A stretch of 49,248 nt of DNA from assembly GCA_964438605.1 (NCBI GenBank), contig CAYTKT010000012.1, forward strand, positions 1 to 49,248. The letters run 5' to 3'. Both the position numbers and the translations under genes were made by a program. Position 1 is the first letter of the stretch. Each line of letters starts with the position of its first letter. The stretch comes from Alangreenwoodia sp964438605 (GTDB lineage Bacteria > Bacillota > Clostridia > Peptostreptococcales > Anaerovoracaceae). Under the pieces are notes generated by a model, which was not told the origin of the DNA, ran no database searches, and saw nothing but the letters and a program-made list of their open reading frames with translations. Below are positions 1-7,500 of this stretch, one piece after another.

Positions 1-17
1 AGTATACAGGTAAATCC

Positions 18-927
18 ATGAAACTACAAATCGGAGGTCATTACATATTGTCTAAGCATTGTTTCATCCACGTCTATTTGGGCGCTCCCAAAATGGGAAT
101 CGTCGGCGCGGCTGCGACGATGCTGGTCAGCCGGATCGTCAAACTCTTTATCATTTTGATCTATTCACTTTTTATAGACAAAAAGTGGAAAATAAAATTA
201 TCCAATCTTCTGCGCTTCGACTTTACTTATTTACTTATCTTGGCGACTACATAAAAGCATCGACATCAATCGTCATAAGGGATGCTTTGGGGCGTAGCAC
301 AGGCGGCACGGGCTTCCGTTCTCGAACATATCAGCGCAACGGTCATCGCGGCAAACAGCATCGTCATCGTCATTTTCCAGATTTTCACCGTTGCCGGAAT
401 GTCGTGCGCAAACATCGCCTCCATCACAACAGGCAAAACGATCGGGGAAGGAAAACTCGACATGGTACGCTCTTATGCGAAGACAATGCAGGCAATCTTT
501 CTTTTGCTCGGCGTCATTTTCGGCGGACTGACGTTCCTGTTTAAGGATGCTATCGTCAGCATTTATTCCGTGTGCGGAAACAAAAGAACTGGCGGTCGAT
601 TTTCTAACAGTGCTCAGCATTACGACGGTCAGCACCTGTTATGAATATCCGGTGGAAAGCGGGATTATCGTCGGAGGCGGCGTGACAAAATACGTGGCGA
701 TTAACGATAATATCTTCATGTGGCTGTTTACTATACCGAGCGCTTTTTTGAGTGCTTTTATATTTCATTTTTCACCGGTCGTCACGTTTTGTTCCCTCAA
801 AGCGGACCAGATTCTCAAATGCATCCCGAATGCCATAACCTGTAACCGGTACCATTGGGTCAGAGTGCTGACGAGACAGAACGGAACGCAGACACAAAAT
901 AAAAATTCTGACGAATGCGAAAGTTAA
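18..927 (+). pseudogene. MATE-family multidrug efflux transporter, frameshifted
   Basis: Three reading frames in succession resemble the C-terminal half of a MATE (NorM/DinF-like) Na+/H+ drug antiporter. The first (18-254) reads GAPKMGIVGAA and a hydrophobic segment. The second (282 to about 590) begins MLWGVAQA and contains ISATVIAANSI. The third (about 565-927) contains ETKELAVDFL, GGGVTKYVAIND and LKADQILK, all typical of the MATE C-terminal region. The frame is lost near 255-281 and again near 565-590, so no intact transporter can be made. The 5' part lies outside the window. A marR gene follows at once, the usual MarR-MATE pairing. Identity as a MATE relic is secure; the number of lesions depends on sequence accuracy. 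Confidence 0.85.
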
Positions 928-1011
928 GAGATAATGGAATAACTTGCTGTAAGCTAATTGGGATCAATCTATTATCGCATATCGCAGTTTAAAAAAATAG
1001 CATACAAATAA

Positions 1012-1040
1012 TTGACGCAGGAACAGTTTTATGCTATACT
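1012..1040 (+). promoter_or_regulatory. Sigma-A-type promoter of the marR gene
   Basis: TTGACG at 1012-1017 and TATACT at 1035-1040 are separated by exactly 17 bases, a near-consensus vegetative promoter. Transcription would start near 1047, inside the palindrome at 1042-1055, giving a leader of about 20 bases before the ATG at 1067. Confidence 0.85.
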
Positions 1041-1041
1041 T

Positions 1042-1055
1042 GTTTCCAAGGAAAC
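1042..1055. promoter_or_regulatory. Probable MarR operator palindrome
   Basis: GTTTCC-AA-GGAAAC is a perfect 6-bp inverted repeat lying at the expected transcription start and directly before the ribosome binding site of the MarR regulator. Repressors of this family usually bind short palindromes over their own promoter, so autoregulation is inferred. Confidence 0.6.
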
Positions 1056-1066
1056 GAGGTGGTCAG

Positions 1067-1534
1067 ATGTATGATAAACTACTTGACGTTTTTAATGAAT
1101 ATTTAGATAAACAGGATGCTCTTTCCAATCTGTCAGAACACGGAAATCTTCACGATTACGCCTATTCTGAAGTCCATACGTTAGCTGCCATCGGGGATCT
1201 GTCCCAGCCTAACGTAACTGCTCTTGCCAGGCATATGCATATGTCAAAAGGGGCCATCAGCAAGATCACCAAACGACTGCAGACTGCCGGGCTGATCGAA
1301 ACTTACCAGCTGGAAAACAACAAACAGAAAGTGTTTTTCCGCTTAACCCCCGCAGGGCAACTCCTGTACGACGAACACCATGAAAGTCACAGCCGCTGGA
1401 TGCAGCGCGACCGTGAATTTTTCAAGCGATATGACCCTGAAGTGATCGAATGTATTACGAATTTTATGGTCGACTTTAACGCTTATCTGGAAGAAAAGAT
1501 TGAGGAGTTAAGCGGGAAAACGAACGCAGACTGA
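1067..1534 (+). CDS. MarR-family transcriptional regulator
   Basis: This encodes a 155-residue winged-helix repressor. The central part reads LSQPNVTALARHMHMSKGAISKITKRLQ, the helix-turn-helix, followed by a wing with QKVFFRLTPAG; flanking helices would form the dimer interface. The start at 1067 is chosen because AGGTGG lies at 1057-1062, whereas the in-frame ATG at 1031 falls inside the promoter. It lies next to a MATE efflux relic, so its ancestral job was probably control of that pump by a small-molecule or oxidant signal. With the pump broken it may now act only on itself or on distant targets. The stop codon lies within a terminator-like hairpin. Confidence 0.92.
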   Translation: MYDKLLDVFNEYLDKQDALSNLSEHGNLHDYAYSEVHTLAAIGDLSQPNVTALARHMHMSKGAISKITKRLQTAGLIETYQLENNKQKVFFRLTPAGQLLYDEHHESHSRWMQRDREFFKRYDPEVIECITNFMVDFNAYLEEKIEELSGKTNAD

Positions 1535-1554
1535 TGCTGCGTCCGTTTTCCCGC
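1512..1554 (+). terminator. Hairpin over the marR stop codon
   Basis: Two 18-base arms (1512-1529 and 1537-1554) pair with one mismatch around a 7-base loop containing the TGA stop. No T-run follows directly; a short T-run (TTTTT) lies about 10 bases beyond. It probably ends the marR transcript, though it is not a textbook intrinsic terminator. Confidence 0.5.
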
Positions 1555-1559
1555 CCCGA

Positions 1560-1853
1560 CTCGATTTTTCTCGCCACTGACGTACGCAAAAACGCTGAGG
1601 ATGGAAAAAGAACCGGACGCAGACAAAACGTCGCCTGTCAATCGTAGTCGCAAAGCAACCGCACAGGGTGCTCCGGTTCAGGCTCACATTCCCACGCGCC
1701 TATCACCTGACGTTCGGTCAAAATGCGCCAGGCGCACACATAAATCGCCGGGCGCGGAATATACACACCAAGTTTATGGGCAGAAACGGCGCACAGAGCT
1801 GTATTCTTTGCTTATTTTATAAATAGCAGCAGACAGGAGGTATTAGTAAAAAT
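1560..1853. other. Intergenic stretch, no gene seen
   Basis: This GC-rich stretch contains a short open frame (1601-1822) without a convincing ribosome binding site or recognisable protein. The last 60 bases are AT-rich and should hold the promoter of the MoxR operon. AGGAGG at 1835-1840 is its ribosome binding site. Confidence 0.5.
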
Positions 1854-3503
1854 ATGTTAGCCAATGAAAACATATGGATTCGTGCTTCACACGGATATTT
1901 TGAACATAACGATCCCGCCGTATACGGCGTCACGGAATCAAGAGTTGACCTTGCGAAATTTCCGTATGACATCACCGGAAAAAACAGCGGTTTCATCTCC
2001 ATGAACGGACTCGTTGCCGCCAGCGCTCTGGCCCTGGTTCGCGGCACATTCCACTGCAGCGTCAGCGATGCGCACGGTGAGAATACCGAAAACGGTGAGA
2101 AAATTATCTGGGCCGAGTATGCACCGGAAAAAGCTCCTGATGAAAAAAAGAAGACTCTCGTCTATCTTATGAAGATTAAAATCCGTCAGATTGACGGCAT
2201 CCACTACTCTTATTCACGGATCGTTTCTGCAGAAATTCTAAAATATAACGCAAAGACACATGAATTTTCCCCCGCCTGGACTGACGAGGAACTGGCCACC
2301 ATGGAATATGCGCCCGCTCTCGCATTCCTGCCTGTCATCGTCGCTTCCAGCGCGTTGGACACCGAGGTCAACACGCGAATCACAAGAATGAGACATATCC
2401 CGACGAATAAATACGCTGAAAATCCGAATCTTTACTGGCTGTGCCATCATTTTTTCTCCTCGCGGTCAGAATATTACAGCCATATGAGCGATATCACACC
2501 TATCAGCGAAAACGAAGTCCAGCTTTTCATCTCAAAATACCTGGAAAACCTCGTAGGTTGGGAATTTAAAGATATGTATAATTCGAGATTTGATATGACA
2601 TTCGGCGAAATCAGCTTTGAGCAGCTCGCAACCGTCTTTTCCGGAGAAGTCGACCGTACTACGGAACTCGGCAAACTTGTGCCGGACATCAATCTCGACG
2701 ACTATTTTATCGACCCAAAGATCAAATCTATCGTCGATCTGCTCGTTCTTGAGCGCAACTCTCATTTCCCGATCAATACAGGTATGCTCTACGGCCCTCC
2801 GGCCTCCGGCAAATCGACGGCCGTCATGCTGATGGCCAAGATGCTTGAACTGCCTTACGTTCCGGTGACGTTCAACAGCAACATCTCCATGGATGATCTG
2901 TTGGGTTCCTGGCAGCCTACGGAAGACGGAAAAATCCATTTCGTCGAAAGTATGTTTGTTCAGGCTTACCAGTCGCCTTCCGTCATTGAATTTGTGGAAT
3001 GTTACTACGTCAAACCGGGTGCCTGCGGCGACCTGAATACAGCGCTCGATGAGACAGCTCAGATTACGCTGCCGAACGGTAAAATTATTTACCGCCACCC
3101 GGCCTGCTTTATCGTAGCTACAATCAATGCCGGTGAAAACGAAAATGAGTACCGTGCCGTCCGTGAACAGGATGTTTCATTTGACAGGCGTTTTGAAGGG
3201 TTCAAGGAATATCTTGACTTTTTCCGCGAAGATGTCTTTGCCGACATGATCCGCAAAAAATCGGGGTACGACGATGTGGACGAAATTCTTCTGATGATTA
3301 AAGTCATGAAAGACATGAATAAGAGTGCCGAAGAAACGGGAGACTGGCAGACAGTCTATCCATCGGCCGTCATGCGCTGGGCGCAGCACAGAAAATATAA
3401 AGATATTATCACAGCGGCGCGCTCCACGATCCTTCCGGCAGCTTCCAAAAATCTGGAAGTCCAGAAGGAAATCATGGACAGCATCATCAGCAATTACTGG
3501 TAA
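1854..3503 (+). CDS. MoxR-type AAA+ ATPase, first gene of a MoxR-vWA-LRR operon
   Basis: This is a 549-residue protein. Residues 1 to about 280 match no family I recognise. The C-terminal part is an AAA+ module of the MoxR/CbbQ/dynein-related class: Walker A GPPASGKST at about 314-322, then IEFVEC, where Walker B should be, and a sensor-1-like VATINAG. The first Walker B acid appears replaced by Val while the following Glu is kept. MoxR ATPases act as ATP-driven remodelling chaperones with vWA partners; the next gene encodes one, 133 bases downstream. No signal peptide or membrane segment is seen, so it is cytoplasmic. The ribosome binding site AGGAGG at 1835-1840 is a long 13 bases from the ATG. 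The target is unknown. Confidence 0.88.
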   Translation: MLANENIWIRASHGYFEHNDPAVYGVTESRVDLAKFPYDITGKNSGFISMNGLVAASALALVRGTFHCSVSDAHGENTENGEKIIWAEYAPEKAPDEKKKTLVYLMKIKIRQIDGIHYSYSRIVSAEILKYNAKTHEFSPAWTDEELATMEYAPALAFLPVIVASSALDTEVNTRITRMRHIPTNKYAENPNLYWLCHHFFSSRSEYYSHMSDITPISENEVQLFISKYLENLVGWEFKDMYNSRFDMTFGEISFEQLATVFSGEVDRTTELGKLVPDINLDDYFIDPKIKSIVDLLVLERNSHFPINTGMLYGPPASGKSTAVMLMAKMLELPYVPVTFNSNISMDDLLGSWQPTEDGKIHFVESMFVQAYQSPSVIEFVECYYVKPGACGDLNTALDETAQITLPNGKIIYRHPACFIVATINAGENENEYRAVREQDVSFDRRFEGFKEYLDFFREDVFADMIRKKSGYDDVDEILLMIKVMKDMNKSAEETGDWQTVYPSAVMRWAQHRKYKDIITAARSTILPAASKNLEVQKEIMDSIISNYW

Positions 3504-3534
3504 AATAAATCTCACCGCAAAAACTATCGAAAAA

Positions 3535-3620
3535 CGGCGGAACTATCATAATTTACAAGTAATGTTCAGATGATTTACAAACAGTTCCGCTGTCACATAA
3601 CCCGCTGCAAAAGCGGCGGG
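3535..3620 (+). other. Inverted repeats between the MoxR and vWA genes
   Basis: GCGGAACT near 3537 recurs inverted as AGTTCCGC near 3580. A second stem, CCCGCTGC-AAAA-GCGGCGGG at 3601-3620, sits just before the GGAG ribosome binding site (3623-3626) of the vWA gene. They could tune translation or mRNA stability between the two genes. No T-run follows, so they are not clear terminators. Confidence 0.4.
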
Positions 3621-3636
3621 ACGGAGATAATTTGCT

Positions 3637-5511
3637 ATGAAAGGGAAAAAAACTCTCGTATACATTCCTTCAATTTTAAAATCAGTGCGCGAGCACATGA
3701 CGCCGGCGGAATTCGTTTCCACCGAGTCGGTGCGCCGCTATGTACAAAGCCGTATGCTGCGCGTCACTTCAAATATTAAAGTCGAAGTCATATACGATCA
3801 GATTAATTACACAGACGGAAAAGAAATCCACCTCAATCCGTTTCGCGCTGCAGAACTGACACGAAGCAATTTCGACGCGCTTCTGATGCTTCTGGGGAAT
3901 GCGTTTCACGAAACGCTTCACGTCATTCATACCGACTTTGAAGTGTGTCATAAATACCATATTGGATATATCAACGGAAAGAAAGTCCTTTACAGCAGCG
4001 GAGAATATTTCCTTTACAGGAAACTGATCTCCGATATTATGGAAGACTGTGCCATAGAATTCTGGGCGAAAAAGGAGTACCCCGGAACAATGCGCAAGAG
4101 TCTCGAATTTGCCGACGCCGTCTGTTTCGGCGCAGCTGAAAATTTGAAACAACTGCATGAAGCGGGAGCACGTCCCATCGAGATCCTGTTCCGCGCAATG
4201 GTCATTTACGGCGTAATGGACATCGTTCCCGAAATTCCGGAGGAATTGACAGAAATCTCATCCCTGTTTCATTCGTGTATGCCGCTGCTGGCCTCCGCCC
4301 GCGTCGCGCAGAAAACGGCAGATCGCTGTAAAATTGCAGACGACGTCTTCGGCATCGTTCGCCCGGTCATAGAGCGCTGTATGCAAGCCAACGAAAAGTG
4401 TCCGGTTTTTCAGCCGATCCAGCCTTCCACACACAACAGGTTTAACCTCCAGCGACAGGACTTTAACAGTTTTCGGAAACTTCGCGTCGAGCAGTACGAT
4501 CTGAAGCTCGATATGGAAAGTCTGACGGAAAGCGCCGCCAAAGACGAATACGACCGGAAAATCGACAGGAAATATTCTGATCAGCTCGTGCTGAGCATTT
4601 CCAATCTGCAGGATGAAGGACTCGGTCCGTTTCACAATACGATCGAAATCGAATATATTCAGACGAATCCGGCCCTCTTTGCGACCTACCGCGAAGCCTA
4701 CACGCGCCGCGTGATACGCCTGACTCCGAAAATAAAAATGCTGCTGAAAGGGCTGCTGGCTGTCGTGCAGCGCGAACAGGATGATACTGTCCGGAATCTC
4801 TATGCCGGAAACCAGTACCGCCAGCCCTTCCGGGCCGACAAAAAATGCTGTTATTACAGAAAGTCGCTCTCAGATGAAGCTGACCTGTTCCTCTACGTTC
4901 TCGTCGACTCGTCGGGTTCCATGGGCACGGTTGCCGAATACGTCAAAGACGCACTGACTATGTTTTATGAGGTCTGTAAAAAAATGAATGTTCCGATTAC
5001 CATTGTTTCACATACAGCCAACGGAAACGTCGTCACTCTGAGGACATTAGTCGATGCAAATATGCGCAGCGGCGACAACACGGGCATCGAAGGATTTGAG
5101 GTCCAGGGCGGAACACGGGATGGCGTAGCGCTCTCCTGCGCCGCTGAATATCTGAAATTCCGCAAGGAAGCTCAAAAAATCCTGATCGCCATATCGGACG
5201 GAGAGCCATGGCACACATGTGATCTCGACATCACGCCCCAGCTGCTCCAAATGGCGCGCCAGGCAGGGCTCAAGCCATCTGATGCCGCCGGATTTTTCCG
5301 CGAATACTCAAATTATTCAGCGGCCGACGTCAAATCGGTCATCCGCAGCCGGGGTATTCATCCCATCGGCATCGCTCTCGCACCGACGATGGAACTTGCA
5401 AATCTGCTCAATATAAAAATGAAGACGCTTTATCCGGAATCTTTCGCGACAGATATCGACCATCTTGCGAAAAAGCTGGCAAAAGTGCTTGAGAAATACT
5501 TATATGATTAA
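3637..5511 (+). CDS. vWA-domain protein with N-terminal HExxH metallopeptidase-like motif
   Basis: This is a 624-residue cytoplasmic protein. Near the N-terminus is HETLH (residues 91-95) with a downstream acidic stretch IMEDCAIE (about 134-141), the pattern of a zinc-dependent metallopeptidase fold; this pairing is known in DUF2201-type 'metallopeptidase plus vWA' proteins. The C-terminal third is a vWA domain with a complete metal-ion-dependent adhesion site: D424, S426 and S428 in DSSGS, T493 in GGTRDG, and D521 in ISDGE. It is the natural partner of the MoxR ATPase encoded upstream, much as BchD-like proteins partner BchI-like ATPases. Its ribosome binding site GGAG lies 10 bases before the ATG. 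Whether the HExxH site is catalytic cannot be told from sequence. Confidence 0.88.
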   Translation: MKGKKTLVYIPSILKSVREHMTPAEFVSTESVRRYVQSRMLRVTSNIKVEVIYDQINYTDGKEIHLNPFRAAELTRSNFDALLMLLGNAFHETLHVIHTDFEVCHKYHIGYINGKKVLYSSGEYFLYRKLISDIMEDCAIEFWAKKEYPGTMRKSLEFADAVCFGAAENLKQLHEAGARPIEILFRAMVIYGVMDIVPEIPEELTEISSLFHSCMPLLASARVAQKTADRCKIADDVFGIVRPVIERCMQANEKCPVFQPIQPSTHNRFNLQRQDFNSFRKLRVEQYDLKLDMESLTESAAKDEYDRKIDRKYSDQLVLSISNLQDEGLGPFHNTIEIEYIQTNPALFATYREAYTRRVIRLTPKIKMLLKGLLAVVQREQDDTVRNLYAGNQYRQPFRADKKCCYYRKSLSDEADLFLYVLVDSSGSMGTVAEYVKDALTMFYEVCKKMNVPITIVSHTANGNVVTLRTLVDANMRSGDNTGIEGFEVQGGTRDGVALSCAAEYLKFRKEAQKILIAISDGEPWHTCDLDITPQLLQMARQAGLKPSDAAGFFREYSNYSAADVKSVIRSRGIHPIGIALAPTMELANLLNIKMKTLYPESFATDIDHLAKKLAKVLEKYLYD

Positions 5512-5543
5512 ACAGCTGAATGATCAGAAAGGAGATACTCAAT

Positions 5544-7148
5544 ATGTCGGATCTTACAAAATTCGTCTGGACTGACGGCAGCGAGGACGAAATTTCACTG
5601 ACGACGATTGACGATAATTTTACCGCAAAATACGGGCGGCAGAAAACAGACCTGAAAGAGCTGGTCGTTGGGGACCACGTCAAAACGATCGCTTCTAATG
5701 CGTTTAAAATGTGTAAAAATCTTGAACGTGTCACGATGCCGCCGCGCATGGAGCGCATCGGCGTATTCGCTTTCGCCTGGTGTGAAAAACTCACAGAAAT
5801 CGTTCTGCCTGACGGAATTACAGAAGTCGCCATCTCTGCGTTCACATTCTGCACTGGCTTAAAAAAAGTCACGATTCCCGACAGCGTTACACTGATCGAC
5901 GACGAAGCCTTCTCCTACTGCACTGAGCTTTCAGAAATCGTGCTGCCAAAAAATTTAAACTGCATTTACGTCAGCGCGTTTATCAGCTGCAAAAACATAA
6001 CGTCGATTAAAATTCCGGCAAGCACGGAAAGCATCGACGGCCTGGCGTTTTCCAACTGTGAAAGCCTTGAAACAGTTGAATTTGAAGACGGCGCAAAACT
6101 CCGGGAAATCGGCTCCGGTGCATTTTCCGGCTGTCCGAAGCTGAAACTCGTCAACCAGGAAGCTCTGACTCAGCTGAAAGAGATCAGCGATCATGCGTTT
6201 GAAAACTGCGTCAGCTTGAAATCATTCGTCCTGCCGGAAAGTCTCACACACATCGGCTCCAGCGCTTTCAGCGGATGTGTTTCCCTTGCCGGCGAAATCG
6301 TTTTTCCTCAGGCGCTTACAGAACTCGCAAATGAAATTTTCGCTAATTGTATTTCTCTGGAATCCGTCCGCTTCGTCCCGCGCACAAGATATGATGTAAA
6401 AGCCGGCCTTTTCGCTGGATGCGAATCGCTCACAAAAGTCACGGGCCTCAACAACGCTACAGAAATCGGCGCCTGCGCCTTCATGGGCTGCACATCTCTC
6501 GAAGAACTCGCCCTCGGAGCGGGGCTTACGTCTATCGGTGATTGGGCTTTCAAAGGCTGCATCTCTATGAATCTCAATGTTCCGTCCTCTGTTTCAAAGA
6601 TCGGGGAAGACGCCTTCGCCTACATCAGTCAATTCACATATAACGGTCCTGCCGAAGGGGCGCCCTGGGGCGCTTTCTATGTCAGCGCTGATGATTCAGC
6701 CGACGGTACAGATACGATCCGCACCGCTGAGACCATATCCGCACATAGCACAAACGGCTCCGTTGAAATGTCAAACTCCGCTGAAATTGCGGCTGCATAT
6801 GACCTAGCCGGCTCCGCCGGCGCTTCGGACCCGGCAAATTCCACGCCGCACCAGTATTTCAACACATCAAACAGAACTGTTCCACAGGAACACATGATGC
6901 GCCTTTTAGCCTTCGATCTCGTGTGGTATCTCCAGTATCTCGGCCGCCGTCAACTGATCAGCAGCCAGATCGCCGCGCCTTATGAGACTGCCATCCTGAA
7001 ATACGCCCGCGGCGACGATAACGAATACATCCTTGCCAACACACTCGCCGGCTTTGATGAAGTTTATGGTACAGACGAATTTCCGCTGAATGACGACATT
7101 GAAAATTTCAGAGATCGTCTCTATATCTTCTCAAAAGAGCTCGTATAA
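5544..7148 (+). CDS. Cytoplasmic BspA-type leucine-rich-repeat protein
   Basis: This is a 534-residue protein. Residues of about 35-370 are a run of LRR_5/BspA-type repeats of about 23 residues with the pattern 'I...AF..C..L..V.LP..V', for example IASNAFKMCKNLERV and IGSSAFSGCVSL. A Ser/Ala/Asp-rich linker (about 385-445) leads to a helical tail of about 85 residues starting near HMMRLLAFDLVWYL. Start 5544 is preferred over 5520 because AAAGGAGA (5528-5535) precedes it. BspA-like repeats are usually found in secreted surface proteins, but no signal peptide, lipobox or anchor is visible. It closes the MoxR-vWA operon, 32 bases after the vWA gene, so it is probably an intracellular recognition or scaffold subunit for that ATPase. 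Confidence 0.87.
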   Translation: MSDLTKFVWTDGSEDEISLTTIDDNFTAKYGRQKTDLKELVVGDHVKTIASNAFKMCKNLERVTMPPRMERIGVFAFAWCEKLTEIVLPDGITEVAISAFTFCTGLKKVTIPDSVTLIDDEAFSYCTELSEIVLPKNLNCIYVSAFISCKNITSIKIPASTESIDGLAFSNCESLETVEFEDGAKLREIGSGAFSGCPKLKLVNQEALTQLKEISDHAFENCVSLKSFVLPESLTHIGSSAFSGCVSLAGEIVFPQALTELANEIFANCISLESVRFVPRTRYDVKAGLFAGCESLTKVTGLNNATEIGACAFMGCTSLEELALGAGLTSIGDWAFKGCISMNLNVPSSVSKIGEDAFAYISQFTYNGPAEGAPWGAFYVSADDSADGTDTIRTAETISAHSTNGSVEMSNSAEIAAAYDLAGSAGASDPANSTPHQYFNTSNRTVPQEHMMRLLAFDLVWYLQYLGRRQLISSQIAAPYETAILKYARGDDNEYILANTLAGFDEVYGTDEFPLNDDIENFRDRLYIFSKELV

Positions 7149-7335
7149 ATGATACCCGCCAAAAACGTCGGCATTTGAAGAATCCCAATGTCATGATACC
7201 GATTCTGCCGCCATGATAATGACCTGCGGTTTTCCGGCCTGCTCATCCAAATAGTATCTGCCTATTTAGCCATTAAAACCTTTCTAAATGTTGACTTCAC
7301 TCTATTTTAAGGGATTATGACATAATATATGCTCA

Positions 7336-7383
7336 GACAGACCTGATTCCCTAATACACGGGGATCAGGCCTGTCCGTTTTTT
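7336..7383 (+). terminator. Intrinsic terminator of the MoxR-vWA-LRR operon
   Basis: A 16-base stem (7336-7351 with 7360-7375, two mismatches) has an 8-base loop and is followed after CG by six T residues. It lies about 190 bases after the LRR gene on the plus strand. Confidence 0.85.
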
Positions 7384-7384
7384 C

Positions 7385-7498
7385 TTATTCTGTCAAATCA
7401 ATCTGTTTGGCAGGCGCTGATTCCGGCAGACGCCCTGCCTTTTCACATTGACGCGCCACGCTGCACACTTCGTCCTTCATTTTGTCTCTGCCGTTCAC
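7385..7498 (-). CDS. Possible small ORF after the dehydratase-activator gene
   Basis: A 37-codon frame begins at a GTG three bases after the stop of the dehydratase-activator gene and ends in TAA. It contains CSVARQCEKAGRLPESAPAK and reads like ordinary coding sequence, with two Cys. There is no clear ribosome binding site, so it would rely on coupled re-initiation. It may instead be the decayed tail of a former third gene. I recognise no family. Confidence 0.3.
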   Translation of the reverse strand: MNGRDKMKDEVCSVARQCEKAGRLPESAPAKQIDLTE

Positions 7499-7500
7499 AT

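Noticed and set aside
1601..1822. 73-codon open frame between marR and the MoxR operon
   Set aside because: There is no ribosome binding site or known family, and the composition is like non-coding sequence.
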